From Pollutiaquabacter aromativorans (GTDB lineage Bacteria > Bacteroidota > Bacteroidia > AKYH767-A > 2013-40CM-41-45), in contig CP185379.1 in assembly GCA_049177215.1 (NCBI GenBank), forward strand, positions 186,001-250,000: DNA of 64,000 bases. Direction: 5' to 3'. Of the stretch, positions 53,408 through 61,382 are shown in pieces. Under the pieces are notes generated by a model. The model worked only from the letters and a program-made list of their open reading frames with translations, had not been told where the DNA came from and made no database searches. Position 1 is the first letter of the stretch. Each line of letters begins with the position of its first letter. A program made the translations under genes and the position numbers.

Positions 53408-55810
53408 TCACTTGGGTTGGAAGATCAGGGTGTGCTTCGTCTCCGCTTCGATCCGCTTTCGGTCGAGTAACTCTTCCCGGAATTTCCCCGATGCATACCG
53501 GTCGGCCTGGTCCTGATAATAAGCGCTCGACGGATTGCCGGATTGCCCGCTCGGATTGATGCTCTCACCCAACTCCGGTTGCGCGAAATCGACGATGCGC
53601 CGCAACGCAGGTCCGAGGTTCACCGAATACGAACCTTTTCCCGTCAGCGTGAAGCTCTGGTTGTTGATCGTCTCCATCCCGCCCGGGATCGGATACGAAC
53701 CGATGCCAAAGACCAGATGCAGGGGCGGCTGCTTCGCCAGCGGATGCCCGATCTCGATCGTATGCGCGCGCAGCCAGTGCCAGTTGTCCTGATCGTCACC
53801 GTACAGGTCCGTCAACTGCGCAATGGCCACCGGCCAGGCTTTGCCGATGATCTCTTTTCTGCTTTCGCTTCGATCCGCCGTGTTCCGGTCGTCCCACCAG
53901 CGCGAGCTGTCATTGTTCAACAAGCTCAGGAGCGAGTTCTTCTCGATGTGCGTCGAAAGAAACGCTTCGAAATCCTTTTCGCCCATCTCGTCCGCGAGGG
54001 TATTGTGCAGGACTTCATACAACAACCGGTAATAGATCACCGGCTCGACATCCTGCAACGAATGCGTACCCGTCCAGGCCTGTAAGCGTCGTGCTGCAGC
54101 CTTCACCGGAGCCGATGCGGTGTCGGGAACACAAGCGGCCAGCAACTGCGCGACCCGGGCGGCTTTGGGATTGGTGACATCGAGTACGATCGCTTTCGCG
54201 TCTTCCGGCGAGTGTTTCGCCTTCGCCTCCAGCAGTTGTTGCATCCTGCTGGCGCGGTCTTCGGGCAGATAGTAACCCGGATGCAACACGCCCTTCACCG
54301 AGTCGGGCTGGTGATTGCAACTGAACACATAACCCTGCTCCGGATCTTCCGAACGCGGGTTGTACGAGAAGTCGTAAAAGCCCAGCCAGTCGTCTTCGCC
54401 TGTCTCGCCGTCGAGCAGGAACACGGCCGAACGACCGGGCGCACGCTGCACGAAGCGGGTGGCCGTGTACCAGGCGATGTGCCCCGCCGAATCGCCGTAC
54501 AGCACGTTCAATCCGGGCGCGGCGATCTTGCTTACCGCATCCCGAAATGCGTTTCGGTTCGCGGCGTGTGCGAGTTCATACGTGACTTCCGGCAGATTAT
54601 TCGGAAACTTCAAAAAGGTCCAGCTCACGGCAACGGGGTCCTTGGTCAGCGAAGCGAAGTCCTTCATCACGTCGCTGCAGATCGGTCCGTGCGGACCGCT
54701 GCGACAGACCAGCCGTACGTCTGCGGAATCCTTGACTTTGATGATCTCCTCCCGCAGTTGCAAGGGAACGGATTGTCCGGCGGTGATCACCTTGTTGCTG
54801 TCGGTCGGGTCGGGTCGCTCCCTGAAAAAATCGAGGTCGTCGTTTTCGAGAATGGTCAGTCCCCAGGCGTAGGCGGGCGTGCGCCCGATCGGCGCGAAGG
54901 GAAATCCTGCGAGGAAGTTGCCGTAAAAGCGAAAGCCCGGACACTCCAGGTGCGCCTCGTACCAGACGGCGGGTTGCTGGTGCTGGATGTGCGTGTCGTT
55001 CTCGAACAACACCTTCCCCGATGCGGAGCGCCCCGGTGCCAGGACAAACGCGTTGCTACCCGTCCAGGGCAGTACCGGCATCGCTTCCCGGATCGACGCG
55101 AAGGTGGCGCCGGTCGTTGGTGTGGCGGCCGCCAACGCGGTATCGGGATGCGTCGGGTTGCGCAAGGTTCCGGGCAAATAGCCGAGGCTCAGATCGCGCA
55201 GGTACGGTTCGCCCAGTTGTTGCTGCAGCCGGCTCATCAGCGGATCGGTCCGGAAGCCCATTTCGAAGTTGAAGGTCATGTACCCGACGATCAAAAACAG
55301 ATCGCGCTCGGTGAAGGGCGCTTTCGGGATGCCCACGAGGCGGAACTCCAGCGGCGTCTTGCCGTGTTCGATGTATTGGTTGATGCCCTGCAGGTAGGCG
55401 CGGGCGGCTTGCTTCCAGGCGGCCTCGGGTCCGTTGCGAAAAGCCTGCGCGGCCGAGTCGGCGTGCTGCGCGAAACCGAGCATCCGGAAAAACCGGTCCA
55501 CCTCGAGTACCTGCGCCCCGAAGATCTCCGCCAGCCGTCCGCTGCCCACACGGCGCAGCAACTCCATCTGGAAGAGCCGGTCCTGCGCGTGCAGGTAACC
55601 CAGGGCGAGGAACACGTCGTGTTCGTTCGCTCCGTAAATGTGCGGGATGCCGTTCGCGTCGAAGCGCGTGGTGACGGTTTGCTGCAGGCCCTGCAAGTGG
55701 AGTTCCCCGTCATATTGCGGACGGTTCCAGCGCAGGTAAAAGAAGACGAACAATCCGGCCGCGAAGAGCAAGAGGAAGAGGCCGATACAGATGCGGAGCA
55801 GCAGTTTCAT
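53408..55810 (-). CDS. Penicillin acylase family amidohydrolase
   Basis: 800-residue Ntn hydrolase of the penicillin G/AHL acylase family. A signal anchor (residues 5-26) is followed by the alpha chain with DANGIPHIYGANEHDVFLALGYLHAQDRLFQMELLRR, the family start. The predicted autoprocessing site is WTGSNAFVLA with Ser252 as N-terminal nucleophile of the beta chain; QLNDTLY-like VNLGPALRRIVDF and ESINPSGQSGNPSSAYYQDQ lie near the end. The natural substrate (acyl-homoserine lactones, peptides or other amides) is not predictable from sequence. It lies 27 bases downstream of era on the same strand. Confidence 0.93.
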   Translation of the reverse strand: MKLLLRICIGLFLLLFAAGLFVFFYLRWNRPQYDGELHLQGLQQTVTTRFDANGIPHIYGANEHDVFLALGYLHAQDRLFQMELLRRVGSGRLAEIFGAQVLEVDRFFRMLGFAQHADSAAQAFRNGPEAAWKQAARAYLQGINQYIEHGKTPLEFRLVGIPKAPFTERDLFLIVGYMTFNFEMGFRTDPLMSRLQQQLGEPYLRDLSLGYLPGTLRNPTHPDTALAAATPTTGATFASIREAMPVLPWTGSNAFVLAPGRSASGKVLFENDTHIQHQQPAVWYEAHLECPGFRFYGNFLAGFPFAPIGRTPAYAWGLTILENDDLDFFRERPDPTDSNKVITAGQSVPLQLREEIIKVKDSADVRLVCRSGPHGPICSDVMKDFASLTKDPVAVSWTFLKFPNNLPEVTYELAHAANRNAFRDAVSKIAAPGLNVLYGDSAGHIAWYTATRFVQRAPGRSAVFLLDGETGEDDWLGFYDFSYNPRSEDPEQGYVFSCNHQPDSVKGVLHPGYYLPEDRASRMQQLLEAKAKHSPEDAKAIVLDVTNPKAARVAQLLAACVPDTASAPVKAAARRLQAWTGTHSLQDVEPVIYYRLLYEVLHNTLADEMGEKDFEAFLSTHIEKNSLLSLLNNDSSRWWDDRNTADRSESRKEIIGKAWPVAIAQLTDLYGDDQDNWHWLRAHTIEIGHPLAKQPPLHLVFGIGSYPIPGGMETINNQSFTLTGKGSYSVNLGPALRRIVDFAQPELGESINPSGQSGNPSSAYYQDQADRYASGKFREELLDRKRIEAETKHTLIFQPK

Positions 55811-55837
55811 GGGCAGGCGCCGCTGTGCGGCGAACGA

Positions 55838-56716
55838 TCAGGACGAATATCCGAACCGGCGCAGCTTGTTCTCGTGCTTGCGCCAGTCTTTTTCCACTTT
55901 TACGAAGAGCTCGAGGAACACCTTCTTCCCAAGGAACGATTCGATGTCGTGACGGGCCTCCGTACCCACCCGTTTGATCGAGCTGCCTTTCTTCCCGATG
56001 AGGATGCCCTTCTGCGAGTCGCGTTCCACGTAGATCACCGCCGAGATGTGCACCTGCTGTTCGCCTTCCTTGAACGCTTCGATGTCCACGGTGGATGCGT
56101 AGGGGATCTCGTCCCGGTAGTGCATGAAGATCTTTTCCCGGATGAACTCGGCCGTGAAAAACCGCAGCGAGGCGTCGCTCACATCGTCCTTGGGGAAAAA
56201 GGCCGGCGATTCCGGCAATACCTCCAGCAGGGTGTCGCGCACCACCGTCGTGTTGAAATCGTTGATGGCCGAGGCGGGTATGACGGCATGCGGCTGCAGG
56301 TGTTTCTTCCAGCCGTGCACCAGCTTGTTGATCTCGTCGATCCCCGACTGGTCCACCTTGTTGATCACCACCACCACGGGAACCTTGATCTTCTTCAGGC
56401 GCGCGACCAGGGCCTCGTCCATGTACTGCTCGGCCAGGTCGGTGATGAACAGCACCGCGTCGGCATCCTCCAGCGCGGCGTCCACGAAGTCCATCATCTT
56501 CTGGTGCAGCAGGTAGTGCGGGTCCAGCAGGCCGGGCGTATCGGAAAACACGATCTGGTAATCCTCCGCGTTCAGGATGCCCTTGATGCGGTGCCGCGTC
56601 GTCTGCGCCTTCGCACTCACGATCGACAGATGCTGTCCCAGAATACGGTTCATGAGCGTGGATTTCCCCACGTTCGGCTTCCCGATGATGCTCACAAAAC
56701 CCGCCTTATGCGCCAT
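55838..56716 (-). CDS. era: GTPase Era
   Basis: Ribosome-assembly GTPase that binds the 3' end of 16S rRNA. The G1 motif is GKPNVGKST (11-19), G3 is DTPG, G4 is NKVD and G5 is SAIN. A C-terminal KH domain has VIYVERDSQKGILIGKKGSSIKRVG. Length 292 is normal. The 5' side faces the IS110 element, so the promoter must lie within 56717-56880 and none was recognised. Confidence 0.96.
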   Translation of the reverse strand: MAHKAGFVSIIGKPNVGKSTLMNRILGQHLSIVSAKAQTTRHRIKGILNAEDYQIVFSDTPGLLDPHYLLHQKMMDFVDAALEDADAVLFITDLAEQYMDEALVARLKKIKVPVVVVINKVDQSGIDEINKLVHGWKKHLQPHAVIPASAINDFNTTVVRDTLLEVLPESPAFFPKDDVSDASLRFFTAEFIREKIFMHYRDEIPYASTVDIEAFKEGEQQVHISAVIYVERDSQKGILIGKKGSSIKRVGTEARHDIESFLGKKVFLELFVKVEKDWRKHENKLRRFGYSS

Positions 56717-56800
56717 GAGGCGAAGGTAGGGAATCGGAAGGGGAGGAGGAAATGAGAAAAAGTTGCCTCAAAGGTCGTAGCGCAAGGATAGCGCCTCGGT

Positions 56801-56850
56801 TAGCTGAAGCATCCGCGTGATCCGCGTGCCATCAATTTGTGACCACTTTC
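56801..56850. repeat. Fragment of an intergenic ATCCGCGT-type repeat (left of the IS)
   Basis: Closely spaced copies of ATCCGCGTG (around 56811-56829) resemble sequence to the right of the IS110 element (58248-58284). This looks like a dispersed low-complexity repeat into which the element inserted. Confidence 0.5.
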
Positions 56851-56896
56851 GCTAGGCTTAGGATTAGTAGCACAGAGTATCCCAGAGGACCTTTAG

Positions 56897-57068
56897 ACTT
56901 GCCTTCGTAACTTCAAGCTGACTGTGCTGGAAGAGATAGAGGTGAACTAAGCAGAGTTAGAGCCTTCAGGGCTAATCTGTGTATCAGTCCTCTATCTCTT
57001 TTCAGGGTGCGGTGCCAGTTAGAATCATAGGCATCCAGGCCTATTAAAGGTTTTAGCAGCACATCCTG
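56897..57068 (+). ncRNA. Candidate bridge RNA of the IS110 element
   Basis: Two hairpins with internal loops precede the transposase. Hairpin 1: a perfect 12-bp stem (56931-56942 with 56989-57000), an inner stem around GCC/GGGC with loop TTCA, and an internal loop. Hairpin 2: CAGGGTGC (57003-57010) with GCAC-AT-CCTG (57059-57068), inner stem ATAGGC/GCCTAT, and an internal loop. Within hairpin 1, CTGTGTAT (56977-56984) is complementary to ATACACAG beyond the right end; within hairpin 2, TTAGAAT (57019-57025) equals the right-end sequence. This is the arrangement expected of target and donor guides. The RNA ends are guesses. Confidence 0.55.
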
Positions 57069-57104
57069 TTCCAGTACAGACAAATAAACCTTAAAACCAA
57101 AGTT

Positions 57105-58124
57105 ATGAAAACAGTCTGTACCGTTGGCATTGACATCTCATCGCAATGGCTGGATGTAGCGCTGGTAGTGGACCCTTCAGCCAAACCCTTGAGTCTGTTC
57201 CGGGTGAAGAACAGCCAGGAGGGAATTGAATCCATGTTTAAACGCCTGGAAAAGGAGGTGCCAGCGGGATCACCTCCCTGGTTTTGCATGGAACACACCG
57301 GCAACTACGGATTGCTTTTGTGTTGCCTGTTACAGGAAAAGGGTATGACCTATTCGGTAATACCGGCAAGAGAGATCCAACAATCCCTGGGCGTAACCCG
57401 AGGTAAAAGTGACCGGACGGATGCAGAGCGAATCGGCGTTTACGCCTTGATCCATCATCACAAGCTCCGGCCATTTGTGATCCCTCAAAAATCCATCCTT
57501 CAACTCAAAGAGCTGATCTCCTACCGCGCCTCGTTGGTGCAGCAACATACCCAGAATGTCAATAGCCTCAAGAGCCGCTCAAAGCTCAATATTGTGATCG
57601 ACAATCACCTGGTTACCGAGGATCTGGAACAACACATTCAACGGCTGGAAAAGAGCATTAAGGCAGTAAACGAGGCCATTGAAAAAGTGATCGCCTCCGA
57701 TCCGGAGCTCAAACAGAATTTTGATCTGATACAATCTGTCAAGGGAATAGGACTCATTGCTGCAACGATGATGCTCGTTATAACCCAGAACTTCACTCAG
57801 TTCGATGATGGTCGTAAGTTCGCCTGCTATGCCGGAACGGCGCCTTTTGAACACTCCTCCGGATTAACCAAGGGAAGGACCAGGGTACATCCCATGGCAA
57901 ATAAGCAGATGAAAGCAATCTTGCTCAACGGAGCCAATAGCGCCATGATCTACGACCCTGAAATAAGGGTCTACTGCCAAAGGAAAAAGGCCGAGGGCAA
58001 ACACCACAAAGTCATCGCAAACGCCGTAGCCTGCAAACTGATCAATCGGGTCTTTGCAGTCATTAAAAGAAAAACCCCATTCGTCCTAACCTACGAGAAA
58101 AAAATCAATCAAAACGTTGCGTAA
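57105..58124 (+). CDS. IS110 family transposase (DEDD recombinase)
   Basis: 339 residues with the two IS110 domains. The N-terminal RuvC-like DEDD domain starts VGIDISSQWLDVAL (first Asp, residue 10) and includes CMEHTGNYG (Glu) and GKSDRTDAERI (two Asp, near 102-106). A coiled-coil linker at about 165-210 leads to the C-terminal transposase domain, with SVKGIGLIAATMML and YAGTAPFEHSSGLTKGRTRVHPM, where a serine of the SSG region is the expected nucleophile. It appears intact. The ATG is preceded by the candidate bridge RNA, and only 8 to 10 bases separate the stop from the right end. Confidence 0.95.
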   Translation: MKTVCTVGIDISSQWLDVALVVDPSAKPLSLFRVKNSQEGIESMFKRLEKEVPAGSPPWFCMEHTGNYGLLLCCLLQEKGMTYSVIPAREIQQSLGVTRGKSDRTDAERIGVYALIHHHKLRPFVIPQKSILQLKELISYRASLVQQHTQNVNSLKSRSKLNIVIDNHLVTEDLEQHIQRLEKSIKAVNEAIEKVIASDPELKQNFDLIQSVKGIGLIAATMMLVITQNFTQFDDGRKFACYAGTAPFEHSSGLTKGRTRVHPMANKQMKAILLNGANSAMIYDPEIRVYCQRKKAEGKHHKVIANAVACKLINRVFAVIKRKTPFVLTYEKKINQNVA

Positions 58125-58135
58125 GTCTTAGAATA

Positions 58136-58300
58136 CACAGAGATTGAACTCTGCGAGACTCTGCGTTACCTCCGCGCGACTCTGCGTAACTTAATCATAC
58201 GAAGAAGGCCGTCGGATCAAACATCGCACACATCTGCTTATCGAAGACATCCGCGTAAATTCGCAACATTCGCAGTATCCGCGTGCTATTGGTGTTTGAC
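58136..58300. repeat. Intergenic CTCTGCG/ATCCGCGT-type repeats (right of the IS)
   Basis: Copies of CTCTGCG and related words (GAACTCTGCGAGACTCTGCG, ACTCTGCGTAACTT) and then ATCCGCGT occur up to about 58284. No gene is visible between the transposase stop and the tRNA. The left side of the element has the same kind of sequence. Confidence 0.55.
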
Positions 58301-58363
58301 ATACTAACTCGGAGCGTAAGCCGAATCCTCTAGCAATCAACTTTTTGCAAATTGATAAAAGAG

Positions 58364-58393
58364 TTGGATTGAGCGAATATTTCCGTACCTTTG
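58364..58393 (+). promoter_or_regulatory. Bacteroidota-type promoter of the initiator tRNA
   Basis: TTG (58364-58366), exactly 19 bases, then TACCTTTG (58386-58393) match the -33/-7 consensus. The tRNA begins 15 bases further on. Confidence 0.8.
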
Positions 58394-58407
58394 CAGTCCT
58401 CAAACAG

Positions 58408-58483
<76 letters not shown>

Positions 58484-58488
58484 GAACG

Positions 58489-58515
58489 AAATAGCCGAAG
58501 CAATTCGGCTATTTT
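58489..58515 (+). terminator. Terminator after the initiator tRNA
   Basis: AAATAGCCGAA pairs with TTCGGCTATTT (11 bp, loop GCAA), followed by T residues. It separates the tRNA from der. Confidence 0.88.
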
Positions 58516-58536
58516 CATTTAAAATCAACCGTTTCC

Positions 58537-59856
58537 GTGTCCAACATCGTAGCCATCGTCGGGCGTCCCAATGTGGGGAAATCCACGCTCTTCAATCGCC
58601 TCACCGAATCCCGGCAGGCGATCGTGGATGAGCAGAGCGGCGTGACCCGCGACCGCCACTACGGCCATGCCGAATGGACCGGACGAAAATTCTCCATCAT
58701 CGATACCGGCGGTTATGTCCGCGGCTCCGACGATGCTTTCGAAGGCGAGATCCGCAAACAGGTGGAAGTCGCCGTCGAAGAAGCCAACGTCCTCCTGCTC
58801 GTTCTCGACGTAGAGATGGGCGTAACCGACCTCGACGATGCCGTCGCGCGCCTGCTGCGGAAATCGGGTAAGCCCGTTTTCGTCGTGGCCAACAAGGTGG
58901 ATAACCCGCAACGACAACACGACGCGGCCGAGTTTTACTCCCTCGGCCTCGGCGATCCCTATTGCATCTCCGCCATGAACGGCTCCGGAACCGGCGAACT
59001 CCTCGACGCGCTCGTAGCCGCCCTGCCCGACGACGAACCCGAAGACACCAGCGGCTTACCGAAACTCGCCATCGTCGGCCAGCCCAACGTGGGCAAGTCC
59101 TCCCTGCTCAACATGCTCATCGGCGAGGAACGCAGCATCGTGACACCGATCGCCGGCACCACCCGCGACCCGATCCAGCAACGCTATACCAAGTTCGGCC
59201 ACGACTTCATCCTCGTCGATACCGCCGGTCTCCGCCGCAAAGCGCGCGTGAAGGAAGACCTCGAGTTCTATTCGGTGCTGCGCTCCGTACGCGCGATCGA
59301 AGACTCCGACGTCTGCCTCTTCATGATCGATGCTCAGCAGGGCATCCATGCCCAGGACCTGGCCATCTTCCACCTCGTGGAACGCAACCGCAAGGGCGTG
59401 GTGGTCATCGTCAACAAATGGGACCTCGTCGAGAAGGACCAGAACTCCGCCAAAGCTTTTGCCGATCACATCCGCGCACGCCTGGCGCCTTTTACCGATG
59501 TGCCGGTCGTCTTCACCTCGGTGATCGACAAGCAACGCGTGTTCAAAGCCCTTGAAGAAGCCATTCGTGTTTTTGAAAACCGGAAGAAGAAAGTACGCAC
59601 TTCCGAGCTGAACGATTTTTTCCTGCCCATCATCGAGAACAATCCTCCGCCGGCGATCAAAGGGAAATACGTCAAGGTCAAGTACGTCACCCAACTGCCG
59701 ACTACCACGCCGCAGTTCGCCTTTTTCTGCAACCTGCCCCAGTACGTGAACGAATCCTACCGCCGTTTCCTCGAGAATAAACTGCGGGAGCGCTTCGATT
59801 TTTCGGGAGTACCGGTCCAGATCTTCTTCCGCGGAAAGGCCAAGAGCGAGGACTAA
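58537..59856 (+). CDS. der: GTPase Der
   Basis: Double-GTPase for 50S ribosome assembly, 439 residues. The first G domain has GRPNVGKST (8-16), DTGG and NKVD; the second has GQPNVGKSS near residue 186, DTAG and NKWD. The C-terminal KH-like domain includes PPAIKGKYVKVKYVTQ and ends FFRGKAKSED. The start is GTG 58537, since no ATG fits before SNIVAIVGRPNVGKS. No promoter was seen in the short gap after the tRNA terminator. Confidence 0.97.
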   Translation: MSNIVAIVGRPNVGKSTLFNRLTESRQAIVDEQSGVTRDRHYGHAEWTGRKFSIIDTGGYVRGSDDAFEGEIRKQVEVAVEEANVLLLVLDVEMGVTDLDDAVARLLRKSGKPVFVVANKVDNPQRQHDAAEFYSLGLGDPYCISAMNGSGTGELLDALVAALPDDEPEDTSGLPKLAIVGQPNVGKSSLLNMLIGEERSIVTPIAGTTRDPIQQRYTKFGHDFILVDTAGLRRKARVKEDLEFYSVLRSVRAIEDSDVCLFMIDAQQGIHAQDLAIFHLVERNRKGVVVIVNKWDLVEKDQNSAKAFADHIRARLAPFTDVPVVFTSVIDKQRVFKALEEAIRVFENRKKKVRTSELNDFFLPIIENNPPPAIKGKYVKVKYVTQLPTTTPQFAFFCNLPQYVNESYRRFLENKLRERFDFSGVPVQIFFRGKAKSED

Positions 59857-59901
59857 TCCCGGCTACCGCTTGTTTTCAGGGGCCTTGCGTATCTTGCTCT
59901 C

Positions 59902-61380
59902 ATGAAAACTGTTCTCCGTTGCCTTGCCGGTTTCACGCTGCTGACGCTGATATTCCTATCCTCCCCGGTTTTTGCGGGAAAGGTGGTCATCCAGGGAATG
60001 GTCCCGGTAACCGACGAACAACAGGTGGCCCTGGCCATCGACCGGAACTGCCTGAACCGTTTCCAGGAACGTCAGGAGCAACGCCTGCAGAACAATCGTT
60101 TCTCGTTTGAGGTCGCGACGGATTCCAGTGTCATGGCCTCGCTCGAGTTTCAGGGGCGACGGATTCCGATGTTCCTGCAACCCGGATGCGATATCGAAGT
60201 CGCGCCGGATAGCGCCGCTGAAAGCGGATTGTCCTTTTCCGGAAAAGGCGCGGCGGACGCCGGCTTCATCTGCCGGTTTCTGATCCATTATGCCGCTGCG
60301 TTCAACGACAGCCTTCAGTCGCTTGCGATCATGAACACGCCCATAGACGCGTACGAGGCGAAGATCTTTTCGATGCGCAAGGAACAGCTCGATTACTGCA
60401 AGCAGGACCCGGCATGGTCGGCACTTTCCGCTCCGGCCCGGAGCTATCTCGAAACGCAGATCAGGTATCGGTATTGGGCGTTGTTGTTGTCGTACCCCAT
60501 CGTGATCGCGAACAGCAGCCGGGAAATACAAACCGTTAACCCCCTGCCCGAGTCGATGCTGGACGGCCTCGAGAAAGTGAAGATCAACGAGCCATCCGCA
60601 CTGGTGAACGAACAGTACCGCTTGTTCGTTCGGCATTATATCTATTACCAGACATCCAAGACGAATGGCTTCCGGAAGTTTCCGGATGTTTCATCCTCTT
60701 CCGACCGGAAGATCCAGGTTGCGCGAGACCGACTGGAGCAGCCGGTGTTCAGGATATTCCTTGCCCGTTTTCTCGCGGATGAATGCGGATTCCTGTCGCC
60801 TTTTATGTACAACAAACTCACGAAGGAGTTGCGGTCCTGCGACGAGGGAGGTTCCTATGTTTCAGCGGTCCGGAAGATTTGCGAAGAGAAAAGGGATCAA
60901 GTGTATCAGAAACTCGCGGAGGTTTCCCCGGCCGATGCCCAGGCAGCCAAGACCGGGGAGGCCGGAATCAGTTTCAAGGATCTCGAAGGAAAGCAAGTCA
61001 AACTGGACGACTTCAAAGGCAAAGTCGTGTACATCGACTTTTGGGCGAGCTGGTGTGGCCCTTGCCGGGCGATGATGCCATTCTCAAAGCAACTGCACGA
61101 CAGCCTTGATCCGAAATTGAAGAAGAAGGTCGTCTTCCTTTACATCTCCATCGACTCCAAGCAGGAGTCGTGGAAGAAAGCCGTCCAAGACATGGGGATA
61201 CAGGGAGAGAATGTCATTTCGCCGGGAGACTGGAATTCGGAAGTATGTACCTTTTTCCAGGTCTACAGTATTCCGCGTTATATGTTGATGAATGCCAAAG
61301 GCGAGATCGTCGATTTCAACGCGAAGCGACCCAACGATCCGGCGCTCCTCCAGGACCTCCGGAGGCTCGCCGAAGAATGA
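59902..61380 (+). CDS. TlpA-like thiol-disulfide reductase with large N-terminal domain
   Basis: Periplasmic thioredoxin-fold protein, 492 residues. A signal peptide (1-25, ending SPVFAG) precedes ~330 residues of unknown fold (helical, KQDPAWSALSAPARSYLETQ in the middle), then FKDLEGKQVKLDDFKGKVVYIDFWASWCGPCR, with the redox pair CGPC near residue 384. IPRYMLMNAKGEIVDFNAKRP is the cis-proline side. This arrangement is common in Bacteroidota and is generally called TlpA family or redoxin; the partner is unknown. It lies 45 bases after der. Confidence 0.88.
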   Translation: MKTVLRCLAGFTLLTLIFLSSPVFAGKVVIQGMVPVTDEQQVALAIDRNCLNRFQERQEQRLQNNRFSFEVATDSSVMASLEFQGRRIPMFLQPGCDIEVAPDSAAESGLSFSGKGAADAGFICRFLIHYAAAFNDSLQSLAIMNTPIDAYEAKIFSMRKEQLDYCKQDPAWSALSAPARSYLETQIRYRYWALLLSYPIVIANSSREIQTVNPLPESMLDGLEKVKINEPSALVNEQYRLFVRHYIYYQTSKTNGFRKFPDVSSSSDRKIQVARDRLEQPVFRIFLARFLADECGFLSPFMYNKLTKELRSCDEGGSYVSAVRKICEEKRDQVYQKLAEVSPADAQAAKTGEAGISFKDLEGKQVKLDDFKGKVVYIDFWASWCGPCRAMMPFSKQLHDSLDPKLKKKVVFLYISIDSKQESWKKAVQDMGIQGENVISPGDWNSEVCTFFQVYSIPRYMLMNAKGEIVDFNAKRPNDPALLQDLRRLAEE

Positions 61381-61382
61381 TT

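Larger units (their letters stand above)
56881..58134 (+). mobile_element. IS110-family insertion sequence
   Basis: About 1.25 kb, normal for IS110 elements, with one transposase gene, a ~224-base untranslated left part and only ~10 bases after the stop. No terminal inverted repeats or target duplication were seen, as expected for the family. The proposed ends rest on a candidate AT core (56879-56880 on the left, 58133-58134 on the right) flanked by CACAGAGT on one side and ACACAGAG on the other, which would have been contiguous repeat DNA before insertion. A different left end near 56864 is possible. It looks lower in GC than its neighbours. Confidence 0.75.

Noticed and set aside
54212..56755. 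847-codon open frame on the plus strand
   Set aside because: It runs antisense across the penicillin acylase and era genes, which are both well supported on the minus strand.
57105..58124. IS110 gene as a host site-specific recombinase
   Set aside because: The protein matches IS110 transposases end to end, and the non-coding left part and short right end fit an insertion sequence.
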